DNA of 64,000 nucleotides from Pleurotus djamor (Eukaryota; Basidiomycota; Agaricomycetes; Agaricales; Pleurotaceae): NCBI GenBank assembly GCA_029747585.1, contig JAPEVF010000162.1, positions 1 to 64,000 of the forward strand, read 5' to 3'. Shown piece by piece: positions 45,247 to 56,844 of this stretch (position 1 is its first letter; each line of letters starts with the position of its first letter). The notes under the pieces were generated by a model. It saw only the letters and a program-made list of their open reading frames with translations, ran no database searches and was not told where the DNA came from. The position numbers and the translations under genes were made by a program.

Positions 45247-48200
45247 ATGGCGCCCTCATCACGGCCGGAAACAGTTCTGAAACAGGCGGAAGGCCTCGTT
45301 TCTGTTGGGCAAACCCATGCCGCCCTCCAATCACTTACGGAAATGTTCTCCTCGAAAAAATTCCGATCGACTCCCCTCGCTTCACTGGAACCGATAATGC
45401 ACCGCTTCGTCGAGCTATGCGTTGAAATGCGTAAAGGCAGGACGGCCAAGGAAGGCCTCATGCAATACAAAAATATCGCTCAGAATACCAGCGTGCAGAG
45501 TATAGAGAGCGTGATCACGAGATTCGTTGAGCTGTCAGACAAGAAGGTTAGGGAAGCCCAGGAGAAAGCTGCAATCAAGGTGGCTCTGGACGTGGACGAT
45601 TTGGAGGCCAGTGAAACGCCTGAGAGCATACTGCTCGGCGCGGTCAGTGGTGATCAGAGCAAAGACCGGACGGATAGAGCGTTGGTCACGCCATGGCTTA
45701 AATTCCTGTGGGAGAGCTATAGAACGTCGTTGGAGACGTTGAAAAACAACGCCCGGCTCGAGGCAATATACCAGGTAAGCCACCAGGTTGTCAACCCGAT
45801 ACTGGAACGCTGACTTCTCTGATAGCAAATCGCTCAACAAGCTTTCAAATTCTGCTTGAAGTACCAACGCAAAGTTGAATTCCGTCGACTCTGCGAGACC
45901 CTTCGCCTCCATCTCGCTAACGTTGCGAAGTATTCACATCAAACACATTCTATCAACCTTTCAGACGCCGACACCCTCCAACACCATCTCGATACCCGTT
46001 TCGCCCAATTGAATGCCTCGGTTGAGCTCGAGCTATGGCAAGAAGCTTTCCGATCCGTCGAAGATGTCCACAACCTCCTCACGATGGCCAAGAAGGCGCC
46101 TAGACCTGCAATGATGGCCAACTACTACGAGAAGCTGACCAAAATATTTTTGATGAGTGGCAACGCGCTGTATCATGCCGCAGCATGGGGGCGATACTAT
46201 GCCGTGGTGACGAGTATTGGCGGCAAGACACCGGAGGAAATGAGCCGTTTGGCGGGACAGGTCCTTGTAAGCGCTCTGGCGGTTCCGGTAGGCCTCCAAG
46301 TCGAGGAGGAGGTCAAGGGCAAGAGTGCTCGGTTAAGTGCATTGATCGGTCTCACGAAGGTGCCCACGCGTTCTGGTCTACTGAAGGATGCTGTGAGTCG
46401 TTTTTGAATATATTCAACCCATATCCTTCTAACACAATCGATAGCTCTCGCGAGATGTCCTCAGGCTTGCACCAGAATCAATAAAATCCTTGTACAACAT
46501 CCTTGAAGTCACCTTCGATCCTTTGTCCTTATGCTCTTCCATTTCGCCGCTCTTCCAGAGTCTTTTGGAAGATACTTCATACGCTCCATATCTTCCTCTC
46601 CTTCAACGCGCTCTCTTGTCACGCCTGCTTTCCCAGCTCTCACAGGTCTATTCGACGATCAAAATTTCACAACTTCATGATCTCATCAACCCTCTGAAGG
46701 AGTTCAGTGTTGGACCGACGTTCGATGAGGTTCAAGTTGAAGCCTACGTCATGGGCTGCGCACGAAGGGGTGAACTCGCCATCCGCGTAGACCATGCTGC
46801 TGGTAGCATATCGTTTGTCGACGATGCATTTGGCTCCAGTGAGGAAGCCAGTACTTCTGCGTCAGCTTCGACTTCCACTTGGGAGTCCCGAGTTCAACCC
46901 TCGACATCGGAGCTCGTTCGCACTCGCCTTTCTTCCATTGCCACATGTCTTCACAACTCTCTCCTTGTCATTGAACCCCCCTCACCTCCTCCATCGAAAG
47001 AAGAACAGCAAGAGAAGGTCGCACACCTGGTCGCTGCTGCTCAAACAGAGCGCAAGGCTCTCCAAGTCAGGCGCGCATTGGTAGCCAGGAGGAGAGAACT
47101 TCTGAGTGAGCTATCGGTCCGAAAGGAGAAAGAAGAGTCGAGTCGAAAGGCGGAAGTGGCTAGAAAGGCCAAGGAGGAGGAGGATCGCCGAACGCGCGAG
47201 GAGGTCCGACGCAGAGAGCGAGAGCGAACTCAGCGTGAAATTGAGACCATTCGTGCCGATGAAGCCAAGAAGCTGGCCATGGCCATGGTTGAGCGCGGTC
47301 AACTCAAGGGTGTCGATGTCGATAACATGGAGAATCTCGACCAAGAGAACTTGATATCCATCCAAGTCGCGCAAATCGAAAAGGAGAAGAAAGAGTTGAA
47401 CGAACGCTTGCGTGTTGTATCGAAACGCTTGGATCATATGGAGCGTGCTTACAGGAAGGATGAACGTCCTCTTCTGGCCCAGGATTACGAACGTCAACAA
47501 AAACACGACCGGGAGGCTTTCATCACTATCCAGCAGACTATCAAAGAAGAAGCGAAACGCGGTCATGAGGAGAATGTTGCCACGAAGGCTCGATTATCCC
47601 GAATGATGGAAGACTTCCGCCAGAGACGAGATGCTCTTCTTGCGAAGAAGAACGAAGAGTTTGCGAGGAAGAAAGAGGCGGCCCAGCGAGACAAGATCGA
47701 CGAAGAGAAGGCCAAGAGATTGAAGGCCGTTTCTTTGCAATGGGAAGAGGAGAAGAAGAAGCTCGAAGAGGAGGAAAGAATCAGGAAGGAGAAAGAAGAA
47801 GAAGAAGCTCGCATCGCTGCCGGTATGTCTTTGATATCTATTTTCTTGGATTGCTCGCTAATATAATCGTTGCGTAGAACGCAGAGAAGAAGAAGAGCGT
47901 CGCCTCGCCGCAGAAGAGGAGGCCCGTGCCGCCGCCGAGGCAGCAAAACGTGAAGAGGAAGAAAAACGTGCTGCTCTCCGCAAAGCTCGTGAAGAGGAAC
48001 GTGCCAAGCTTGACGAGCAAGCCCGTCTCCAGCGAAAACGCGAAGAGGAAGCCGAAGCTCGCCGTGCAAACCGTCAAGCAGAGAAGGCTGCCCCACCTGC
48101 TCGAAAGCCCATCTTTGGCTCAAGAGAAAATGGCAACGACGACAGTGGGGGTGGGGTTTGGAGACGATCAACCCCAGTCAACACAGCGCCGCCAACACCC

Positions 48201-48454
48201 ACACGTGCCTCTGCCAACGGTCCCCCTCCTCGCTCTGAAAGCCCTGCCCCTGGTCCGGGAGCTCCCAGAAAATACACACCGGGAGCTTTCCGCGCTGCTC
48301 GCGAAGCTGGTAACCCGCTCCCGCATCTAGGAGTTCTGCCGCTGCTGCCTCCGGTGGTTCGCGTCCCGCGTCTCCTGCCCCCACCAAGACAGATGACGAC
48401 GGCTTCCAAACAGTTGAGAAGAAGGTTTATAGGCCTAGGCAACTGCGCGGATGA
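45247..48454 (+). CDS. TIF32: eukaryotic translation initiation factor 3 subunit a
   Basis: The largest core scaffold of eIF3, which bridges the 40S ribosome, mRNA recruitment and scanning. Exons: 45247-45774, 45826-46392, 46445-47822, 47878-48454. The N-terminus [20 protein letters not shown] is followed by helical repeats ([38 protein letters not shown]) and a PCI-type region ([16 protein letters not shown] to [15 protein letters not shown]). The long charged helix (spectrin-like region) and the Arg/Glu-rich tail then follow. The expected end is [20 protein letters not shown], in a frame one base off from the preceding exon: the exon lengths total 3050, one short of a multiple of three. The lost base is probably a C in the run at about 48311-48313, where [10 protein letters not shown] would be natural. 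As written, the frame runs on to about 48521. Confidence 0.88.
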
Positions 48455-49298
48455 GTTATTGCAACTTGATTGTACAATATTTCACGACGCGATCTATGTA
48501 ATGCTTTCGATTAATTTCTAATGCTCCTGCTCCAATTTCTCAGTTGACTGCTCAGACCCGGGCTTATTAGGACCTAGCGTGTATTTTCCTTCTTATCTGG
48601 ATGGAACAACTCACACTCACTGCGCCCCTTGTCCCAGATCACAAAACGATCCTGTTTACTGCCGCCGTTTCATATGATTCTGGACCCAATTCACTTCGTT
48701 GTCATACAATCTGCGCGCCGCAACATCCCCATCCACACTTTGCATGGAACTTGCGTCGATCTCTCCCTTCTTCTCCCTCTGGCATCTCCCCTTTACACCC
48801 CCCCCCCCCCCTTACCAACGAAAGCCTAGATGCGACGCGCAGTGTATCGTCATCGATTGTGAGCTCGGTGACGGAGCCAAAGGAGAGGGGTGGTGGAGCT
48901 TGCGGGCCGTGTAGTGATGAGTCTCCGCCCTAGATTTGCAAACCACTCCACTCTTCAAATGTGGACGATCTCCCCAAGTAAGTACCGACGTTGTCGACGC
49001 GCTCAGACGTCGAAGCATCGCTCACAGGGATCCACGCCAATCCACATCAACACCGTGAGTGCTCCTTCGCCCGGATTGCCACCTGTAACCTGATGCCGTC
49101 ACGGACCCTTCGTCGCCTTACTCGTTCCAGTAAAAGATCGACTTCGAGATGTGGTGGCGCTACCACATAATCAATGCTATTCATAGCGTAACACACATGT
49201 TTGAATATCCCTTCCTTACTTCTGCGTGTAGTATAACAGATGTTATGACACTCTTTCTAACTAGGCACCACACCCCAAGTTACCACCCTCCCATCAAT
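48455..49298. other. spacer between eIF3a and third TmpA-type gene
   Basis: No gene family was recognised in the short frames at 48601-49093. The region includes the eIF3a 3' UTR, a C homopolymer and the promoter of the downstream gene. Confidence 0.45.
48798..48811 (+). repeat. C homopolymer (14 nt)
   Basis: Uninterrupted run of 14 C. Such runs are prone to slippage and miscounting. Confidence 0.9.
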
Positions 49299-51035
49299 AT
49301 GAACAACCTCGTCCTTCCAAACTCGAATCCTTCTTGCGCGACTTTTGATTCCTCTCTCACTCTTCAGCCTTCGGTGAGCAGGACCTTCGATAAAACTAAC
49401 CTTTCAATATCCCACCTTGGACCAGTCCCTTCAACCGCCCCTCTCGAGAAAGGGTTTCAAGCTCATACGCCATGGGACGGCTACGCAGAGGATGACCTCC
49501 CAGAGAAATCTCAAGAAAAACTTGTACGCAATATAAGGCACCAAGTTTTCTCTCTTTACCGTCGCTTTTTTGGCCTGGCCTTCGCTGCGAATATTGCCAT
49601 CCTTATCGCCGTTCTTGTCAAAGGCGAAGTCAATTCGCTGAAGCTTGCCCAGATAGTGATAGCCAACTTGTTTTGTGCTGTCTTGATGCGTCAAGAGTAT
49701 GTTGTCAATGCGTTCTTCACTGTATGTTGTGCAGTGCCTTCATCGTACGTCTCTATCTTTTCACACACGATCGGTGGGTAGTAATTCTGGACCAGTTGGC
49801 CAATGGCCGTTCGACGTATTTTTGCAAGGGTGTATTGTATCGGAGGCTTCCATTCAGGATGCGCCGTTTCTGGCGCAGTCTGGTTGATTGTCTTCACTGT
49901 TCAAGCTACCAGAGACTTCGTCAGAGGATATAAAGTGCTGCCTTTCGCTTCAGCGTCATCCCCGTTCCTACTGACTTTCGAATAGGTCTCTCTTGCGACC
50001 CTGGTAGTCACATACATCGTTTTGTCCGTCATCATAGCCATCATGTTCTTTGCTTATCCCGCGATACGAACGTCGAAGCACGACACCTTTGAGCGTACTC
50101 ACCGATTCCTTGGATGGACCTGTACCGCAATTGTATGGGCGCAGGTACCGTCCCCTCATCTCCACAAGGGTATTCTTCCTGCTCACCAGTTTTCTAGGTC
50201 GTCCTTCTTACCAACGGTTTTAAACCGCCGAACCAGACCTTAGGCTCCTCTCTGGTCAAAGCTCCCTCATTCTGGCTTCTATTGATCATGACTTGCTCGA
50301 TCATTCTACCGTGGCTGCGACTTAGAAAAGTACCCGTTCGAGCAGAAGTCCTATCTCCCCATGCCATCCGAATATACTTCGATCACAGTAAGCAACATCA
50401 ACTTTCTGCGGGCGATGCATGTTTAATCCAGCTCGCCCCGCCAGTCACACCAGAGATTGGCACTTCCACTCGGCTTTCCGACAGCCCTCTGTTAGAATGG
50501 CATAGCTTTGCGAACATACCAATAGAAGGTGTGAAAGGCTACTCCCTCGTGGTATCTCGCGCTGGTGACTGGACGTCGAAACATATCGATCATCCACCCA
50601 CAAAGCTCTGGGTCCGCGGTATCCCAGCCTACGGAGTGCTGCGCATCATCCCTATCTTCCGCAGAATCGTCCTTGTAGCAACAGGGAGTGGGATTGGGCC
50701 ATGTATGGCATCTGTTTTGGAGCGACGGATCCCTATCAAACTGCTTTGGACTTCGCCTGACGTCAGGGGGACCTTTGGTGACGAACTGGTCGACTCCATT
50801 CTCACAGCTTCACCTGATGCTGTTATCTATGGTGTGTTGAGCGCATCATATCGTTGCTGACATTGACTGAATGAGTTTGATCAGATACACGCAAGTACGG
50901 CAAACCTGACATGGTCAAGCTGACTTTGACGCGGAAGCTGTGTGCATTATCTCCAACCAGAAACTCACAAGCAAAGTTGTATACGGCATGATGAGCCGGG
51001 GCATTCCAGCATTCGGGGCTATATGGGACTCTTAA
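49299..51035 (+). CDS. free-standing TmpA-like membrane flavoprotein, third copy (C-terminal lesion)
   Basis: The start MNNLVLPNSNPSCATF is followed by the family linker WDGYAEDDLPEKSQEK. The membrane part has IRHQVFSLYRRFFGLAF, IAILIAVLVKGEV, AVWLIVFTVQATRDFV and FERTHRFLGWTCTAIV. The FNR-like module has KGYSLVVSRAGDWTSKHI, VATGSGIGPC and LLWTSPDVRGTFGDEL. Exons join at VIY|DTRKYGKPDMVKL. There the paralogues continue with about seven more residues and DFDAEAVCIISNQ; here 19 bp are missing near 50920, so the frame shifts and stops at 50991 (KLYTA). The proper ending (VVYGMMSRGIPAFGAIWDS) is still present in another frame up to 51035. A 47-bp gt...ag stretch (50914-50960) would restore the frame if spliced. 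Confidence 0.72.
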
Positions 51036-51632
51036 GCTTGCCTGTGCCGAACGAACAATCCAATCACTCTGCATCGTGTAAACTATGTATTACTTTTAGC
51101 TTTACAATACGACACAATACCAAAGCAAAGCAATTATATCCCTGTGGGGGAAGCGAGCTATCCAATACTAAAGAAGATACTGCGAGAAGCGCAGAAGGTA
51201 CGAAGAAAGTACCGAATTCGTTGCCCAACTATGATAGTTGATGATGCACTGAAAAAGCCCTCGTAAAGATTAACATTGGTCTGGGTTGAGGCAGTAACAA
51301 GACGTATCCTAAGGTACCTTCAGACGAGAGACGAGAACATTCTATCGTAACAATGGAAAAAATGCATATGGGGACTCTTGATTTGTATTCATGATTTTCG
51401 TGGTATGAAAAGAAAGCGTGAAGAGAACAAAATATGTGTAATTGAGGGATGTGAATGTGATGATGGATGAATATGTTGAGAGGAAGGAAACGGAATGAGA
51501 CGAGACGAGACAAACAGCGATGAAGCGAAAGCCTGTATACACAGATGTGACATCGATGGGAAAGGAAAACAACGAACATGATGGAGCACTTGCTGGGTCA
51601 CGAGTGCGTCGATGGGGCCGAACGATCAAGTT
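51036..51632. other. convergent intergenic region
   Basis: 3' flanks of the third TmpA-type gene (plus) and of the CDK (minus). The centre (51340-51560) is purine-rich on the plus strand. No gene seen. Confidence 0.45.
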
Positions 51633-53430
51633 TCAAGCCTTGTAGTCGGCGAAGTAAGGGTGAAGGAGGGCACGTTTCGCTAGCGGGGACCTCAATGCCC
51701 AATCGTCGTGGTATAAAGCAGAAGGACGAACCTGAGATACGCTTCGCGGAGTCATATGTAAGGGTTTTCTAGGAGGCACAGTTGAGAAAAGAACACTGGG
51801 ACGAAAAACATTGACGGGTTGCATCTACCTTGAGCATATCGAGTCCATCCTCATCGAGGGCGTCAACGATACGAGAGAGATCTTGCTGGGACCATTGAGG
51901 GAACGAGGCCTTATAATCAGGCAGCTGGCTAACACCAGGCCAACTTTCTTCACTGGGCGTCCCAAGGATCCTGTCAAACAGATGGTCTTAATTTGGTGAA
52001 CCGTAGAGTAACTCGAACAGAGATACTAACCTGAAAATCTTAAAAATCTGGTCAATTTCAGAGTCGCCGGGGAAGAGGGGATGGCCGTGCATGGCCATTT
52101 CAGCAAAGATACAACCGACCGACCACATATCGATTGCCGTTGAGTAGTGGCGCGAACCAAGGAGAACCTCTGGGGCTCGGTACCAAAGGGTGACAACCTA
52201 CAAGGAAAGGTGTCAATAACAAGCCTGAGCATGGGCGTCAGAAACCGACCTCATGCGTGTAAGTTCGCATCGGGATACCGAAAGCACGAGCAAGACCAAA
52301 ATCCGCCAATTTCAGGTTGTCATCTCTATCAATGAGCAGATTTTGGGGCTTCAAGTCGCGATGGAGGATACGATGGGCATGGCAATACAAGAGGCCCGAG
52401 TTGAGTTGATGGGTGAATTTCTGTCAAAAGAACGCGATCAATGATACGGAATTGGGCCGTGACGAATGATGGCAGGGTCACGTGGATGGAATTAATTTGG
52501 CGTCGAGGTGTCTCGCGCCGAATGGAAGCCATGCGACAATAACAGACGGCCAAGGGTATTGGTAGATGAGCCAGACCATCCTAAACCCCGTCGGAAGGCC
52601 TTGCACCGGGCTCTGCTCATGCGGCGCATAAGACATCTCCATCGAGGTCACGGGCCGAATGAGAACGCGTATGCGTATGCGCTTTAAAAGGCCAAAAAAC
52701 CAGCGTCCATCACGCGTCAGAGTCCACGCGCGTCACCAGACGACAGATTTATAGCACAACAATAGGTAACCAAGATGATTCCAACAAAGAAGCACTCCGA
52801 TGATGCGGTGAAAGTGTGCCGGTGGTGCGGCTTACCTTCAGTAGGGCAGGTGATAAAGGCGTGTTGCGCTGATTTCCATTTTCCATGTAGCGCTTAAGAT
52901 CGACATCTAGGAATTCAAAGACAAGGTAGAGCTTCTGGTCTGCATGTACGATGTCGAGCAGCCTGTACGGTTAGGGTTGGAATTCGGTTTCGTATGGCAT
53001 GGGAATATGGTGGCGCGATGTAGCAACAATAACATAAGTTAGTTCAGTCGATTTGACAAGCGGGGGAGACACGGAAATACGCACTTGACGATGTTCACGT
53101 CGCGCAACTCCTTCAGCAAGCTAATTTCTCGGATGGCGGTACTTGGCACGCCCTCATCCTCGGCTTCCAGTCGGATTTTCTTAAGCGCGACTATTTGATT
53201 GGAAGTCACATCTCGCGCCTTGTAGACAACACCGTAAGTTCCTGCGAGATCGACGTCGAGGTCAGACACGGTCAAATGAGAGAAACCCAAGGGCCTTGAA
53301 AGCAAAAATGACGCACCTTCGCCTAGAATGCGGTCAGAAGCACTTCAGATGGCCATCGTCAAAAGAGACGAGTAATCGATGATAACGCACCAATCTTCTC
53401 GATTTTAGCGTAGCTAGACAAGGGATCTGC
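51633..53430 (-). CDS. CDC28: cyclin-dependent kinase, Cdc28/Cdc2 type
   Basis: The master Ser/Thr kinase of the cell cycle. Translated pieces in order: [20 protein letters not shown] (Gly-rich loop with Thr-Tyr), the PSTAIRE helix in [36 protein letters not shown], catalytic loop [32 protein letters not shown] (T-loop Thr), [30 protein letters not shown], and the end [16 protein letters not shown] complete PSTAIRE signature fixes the subfamily. The first exon with the initiator Met is not resolved (expected about 53430-53490). Two oddities: a 6-nt micro-exon (53317-53322) coding part of GEG, and a 415-bp intron (52421-52835) in a gene whose other introns are about 50-80 bp. Confidence 0.88.
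53317..53322 (-). other. 6-nt micro-exon of the CDK gene
   Basis: On the minus strand the six bases GCGAAG lie between ttctag and gtgcgt. Joining ...ATTG, GCGAAG and GAACTTACG reads I-G-E-G-T-Y-G, the invariant kinase glycine loop. Skipping it would delete two residues in frame. Confidence 0.8.
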
Positions 53431-55307
53431 CCCATCAGCTTATACTGCAAGAAACAGTTGGTGTAGGGGTCGCTGACCGATCCATCCTGTCCAAGTCTTT
53501 GTGAAGATGAAGAGGTGTCTTCTAAGCGAGGTGCTGGGTGCTTTCCGTGGCACAATGTGGTGGTGGTCGGAGAGGTGGAGGACCAGGATGAGGCGATGGA
53601 TATCAGATACGCGTGGGCGTTGCCAGGGGCGATGGTGGGCGTCGTCTGGAGTTGGGATTGTGGGGGACGAGTTTGCGTTTTTGACCAATTTGGGCCTTTT
53701 ATGTACAGCTGCACAGCCACAGCCATTTGTAGCTTCCGGTGACAGCAAGTCATTTCAAATCCTCGCGTCCATCCATCAAATGGTTCTGAACTCACTTTAT
53801 TGTCTATACCTTGTTTTGGAGTAATGCACCGTCACTGAGCCGAAACGCTTCCATTTGTGCTTGCAGGGAAGGTCACAGGCTATATTTGACGTGGTATAAG
53901 CTTCACTGGGAACGTTATCGCACAGACAATTCACCTCCAAACCGAGTAGTATGAACCGCCATATGGGACACTATTCGTTATTGCGACGTTGCTATGCGCT
54001 GCGTGACTAGACCTGAGGGAAGACCATGTGTGATTCAGAGACAGGAGCCTCCTGATTGATGTCCCTTTGTTCTTTTTATTTCTTTTTTCAATCTTCAGGT
54101 TTATGCTCAGGTCCAAGACTCAGGCTTGCCGCAAGACTGTGTCTATCAGTTGAGTGCTAATGCAAGACTGAAGCTGAATTTGCAAGCTCCGATTTCTCTC
54201 TTTCTGTTAGGGCCACTTCTTGAAAGGCGACGTAACTGCCTCTGCACAGTGCACACGTAAGATACAGTCTATATGATGCATGCGAGCTGGTATTGCTCGG
54301 CAATAGCATAAGAAATGGTGCAAAAGCAGCTGTGATCTAGTCTCACCCTTCTTCGAGAGGAACGCCGAGGGCTTACGGAAGAACTCCTTGAGTACCCTTA
54401 CTACCCCTAGGTCACGATGCTCGTGATCGACTGTCTAGTCGCGTCTGTTGGCAATGGTGTCTCTCACCTTCGCCACCACCATCATCTTATCCTGTCTGCA
54501 CATACATCCCAGCCGATGATGAAGCCGGTATCTACCATCTGAATCATATACCCAAGAGCACTGCGGCACTGTAGCTTCCTGGCGTCGTATTTGGGTAGTG
54601 CCCTCTGAATTTATTGATCCGAAGTGGATGACGCGTTAGTATCATGATATTACAACTTTTACCAAAATTTGCTGATGAGTTTTCAACTTCAGACTATCAA
54701 CAGGTCATGGTGGCTATCTTAGACCGTAGCAATTTGAACTATTCCATAAACCCAAGCGTACGGTTTCCTAATGTTTCGCCTGAATCACTGTTCACAATTC
54801 GACGAATGGTTTCGTCACGCGAGCTGCACAGTGCTATACCTTCGGCAACAAGTTGCCTTGCGATTGCAACTAACCGGGGACTTGGTCGGCAGTTCCTCGC
54901 CGTGAACATGAAGTTGTTCGTAGTTGGAAACAGATACTGCGGGTCGCGACTGATTTTTCCGCTCTCTCTGCAACGTAGCATGTCTTTTGCGCAAGGGGCA
55001 ACCGTTGGGGTTCATTGATCCATCACTTAGACGGTGTCATCATATGCTATTTTTATCTTCTTGCAGATGCGCAAGTTGAAACCTACCTTGCCGCTCATTG
55101 CTTTCATGATGGCACTGTGTGTCTTCGGCAGCGACATCACACAGGAAGGGGAGAGGGTAGGTCTATAAAAGCAGCGTGCCCCTTACCCTTCGAGTTCTCC
55201 ATCCTGGTTGATCTCTTGGTGCTGGTCACTAACACCCACTTCCCATTCCCTCTTTTCACGCTACTCGCCTACCTTCCCCAACCCCACCGACGTTTCTTTG
55301 AATCGCC
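53431..55307. other. long spacer, no recognised gene
   Basis: The CDK promoter and first exon lie at the left, the secreted-protein promoter at the right (a TATA-like tataaaa at 55164). A 124-codon frame at 54644-55018 has no family character and low coding appearance. No RNA gene or mobile element seen. Confidence 0.4.
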
Positions 55308-56472
55308 ATGGTCGCTTCCAAGTACCTATCTGCATTGGCTTCTTTCCTCATCGCCGCACCTTTGTTGGCTGTCGCGATCCCGTTCCCCCATATTCCTCGC
55401 GGTCTTCCTAATGGTACCCACCGTATTGCCTATGACGAAGGAAACCACAGCTTGCTCGCCTATGGCTCATCCGGCGAGATGCTAGGCCGCGTCCATCCCG
55501 GCGTGGGTAACCCACAAAAGCGTGGTGCTGGGTCGTGCTCAAGCCTTTGTACGTCTTTCGCCTGTATCTGTCTGACTTGCCGTTTGCTGACTCGTTAAAA
55601 CTCTAGCCTCTGATGATGTCCAGAAGCTTCCTGGCTGGAAGGCTATCGAAGCTGAGGCCAACAAAAATTGGGGCAGTGGAAAGCGTAATATTGTTACTAA
55701 CGACAAGGTTGGTGAATTGAACCCACCGTGCTTGGATTATCGACTGATGAGGGCCGTTAGGATCTACCCGATAACCCAGCACAACTCTGTGCTGGAGATG
55801 GTCCTGTTATTGTCAAGAAATCTGGTCCACCTCAGTGTACTACGTCTAAACAGTCCACGGATGGCGTACTCTCATCAGGCGGTAAAGTGAAGTTAGAGTT
55901 TTCCCAAGGGACTGATTTTTCTGCCACTCATACTGTGACCAGTGAGTAGTTTCGTCGTTTCTTCCGCCCAGCGGCTGACTTGTCGTTCTTTCAGAGCAAT
56001 CTACCTTCGGTACCAGTACAACCATTTCCGTTGGAATAGGATTCAAGGATTTGTTCGACATTGGTGCTGATGTCACGTCCACCGCGTCGTTCTCAAATAC
56101 CTTGTCTGACTCGACGACTTCTTCTGGCTCCACCATGTCAAGTACGTCTATCACCATGAAGGCCCCCCCTGGGAAGAAGTGCCACCTGTACGTATCCTCC
56201 TTGTATCTCGGAGTCTCCTTTTCAACGGATATAATCCCCGCAGTGATTTCCAGAGCAAGGCGTGTACTATTCAAGGAAAAGGAGCGATTCCATATGTCGC
56301 GACTGGATGGGTATGGTTTGAATATGACGACCGGGTTCAGGGCCACTACAAGTGGGCCGTCAGCATTGACCAGACAATCCCCAAGGTGGAAGATCGGTCG
56401 TCAAATATTGAGTTCAAGACTGCAGCTTCATCCACCACGAAGAGTAAATACAATGGAGTCTGTGATAAGTAG
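55308..56472 (+). CDS. secreted beta-rich protein, possible aerolysin-like fold
   Basis: Signal peptide MVASKYLSALASFLIAAPLLAVA, then a pro-region ending in a Kex2-like KR (NPQKR|GAG). Five exons read CSSLSSDDVQKLPGWKAIEA, DLPDNPAQLCAGDGPVIVKK, then a long Ser/Thr-rich alternating stretch (KVKLEFSQGTDFSATHTVTK, FGTSTTISVGIGFKDLFDIG, ADVTSTASFSNTLSDSTTSS). The end is GWVWFEYDDRVQGHYKWAVS to YNGVCDK. Alternating polar/hydrophobic strands with a central amphipathic Ser/Thr-rich hairpin are what aerolysin-type beta-pore-formers show, but this is inference from pattern only; no catalytic motif is seen. It could also be a structural cell-wall protein. Four Cys remain after the pro-region in a pattern suited to disulfides. 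The gene appears intact. Confidence 0.6.
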
Positions 56473-56844
56473 AGCGTCTGTATATTACACTCTACTAGTC
56501 ATATACTCGACTCTGTATGAATGCCGTTTTGTTTTCTGCATCCTGATGACCTCCTACGAAGTCGCCAAGACCCAATATCCTATGAATCCAATGTGAATCG
56601 ACGGTTTCTTGCGATCGGTAGTAGAATAATATCCATCCGCAAGCGCGCGTCCATGTGTGAGCACTCATTCTCAGTCGATTATCTATAGAACCGTGAGGGA
56701 AGCACAGTCAGGAAGCCAACCCATGTGCATGAAAGTTTGAAACAGTCTTCCCGGCCACTCCTGACAGTGCCCAAGAAAGGAGATCGATGAGGCGCCCAAA
56801 GGGCGCTTTTCGTCACGACTCACGTTGGACTCACGACCACCATC
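56473..56844. other. short intergenic region
   Basis: 3' flank of the secreted-protein gene and the promoter of Exo70. A small palindrome-like aggcgcccaaagggcgctt at 56790-56808 was noted. No gene. Confidence 0.4.

Noticed and set aside
54644..55018. 124-codon plus-strand frame
   Set aside because: No family features, antisense frames of similar length exist, and it lacks splice or signal features; not supported as a gene.
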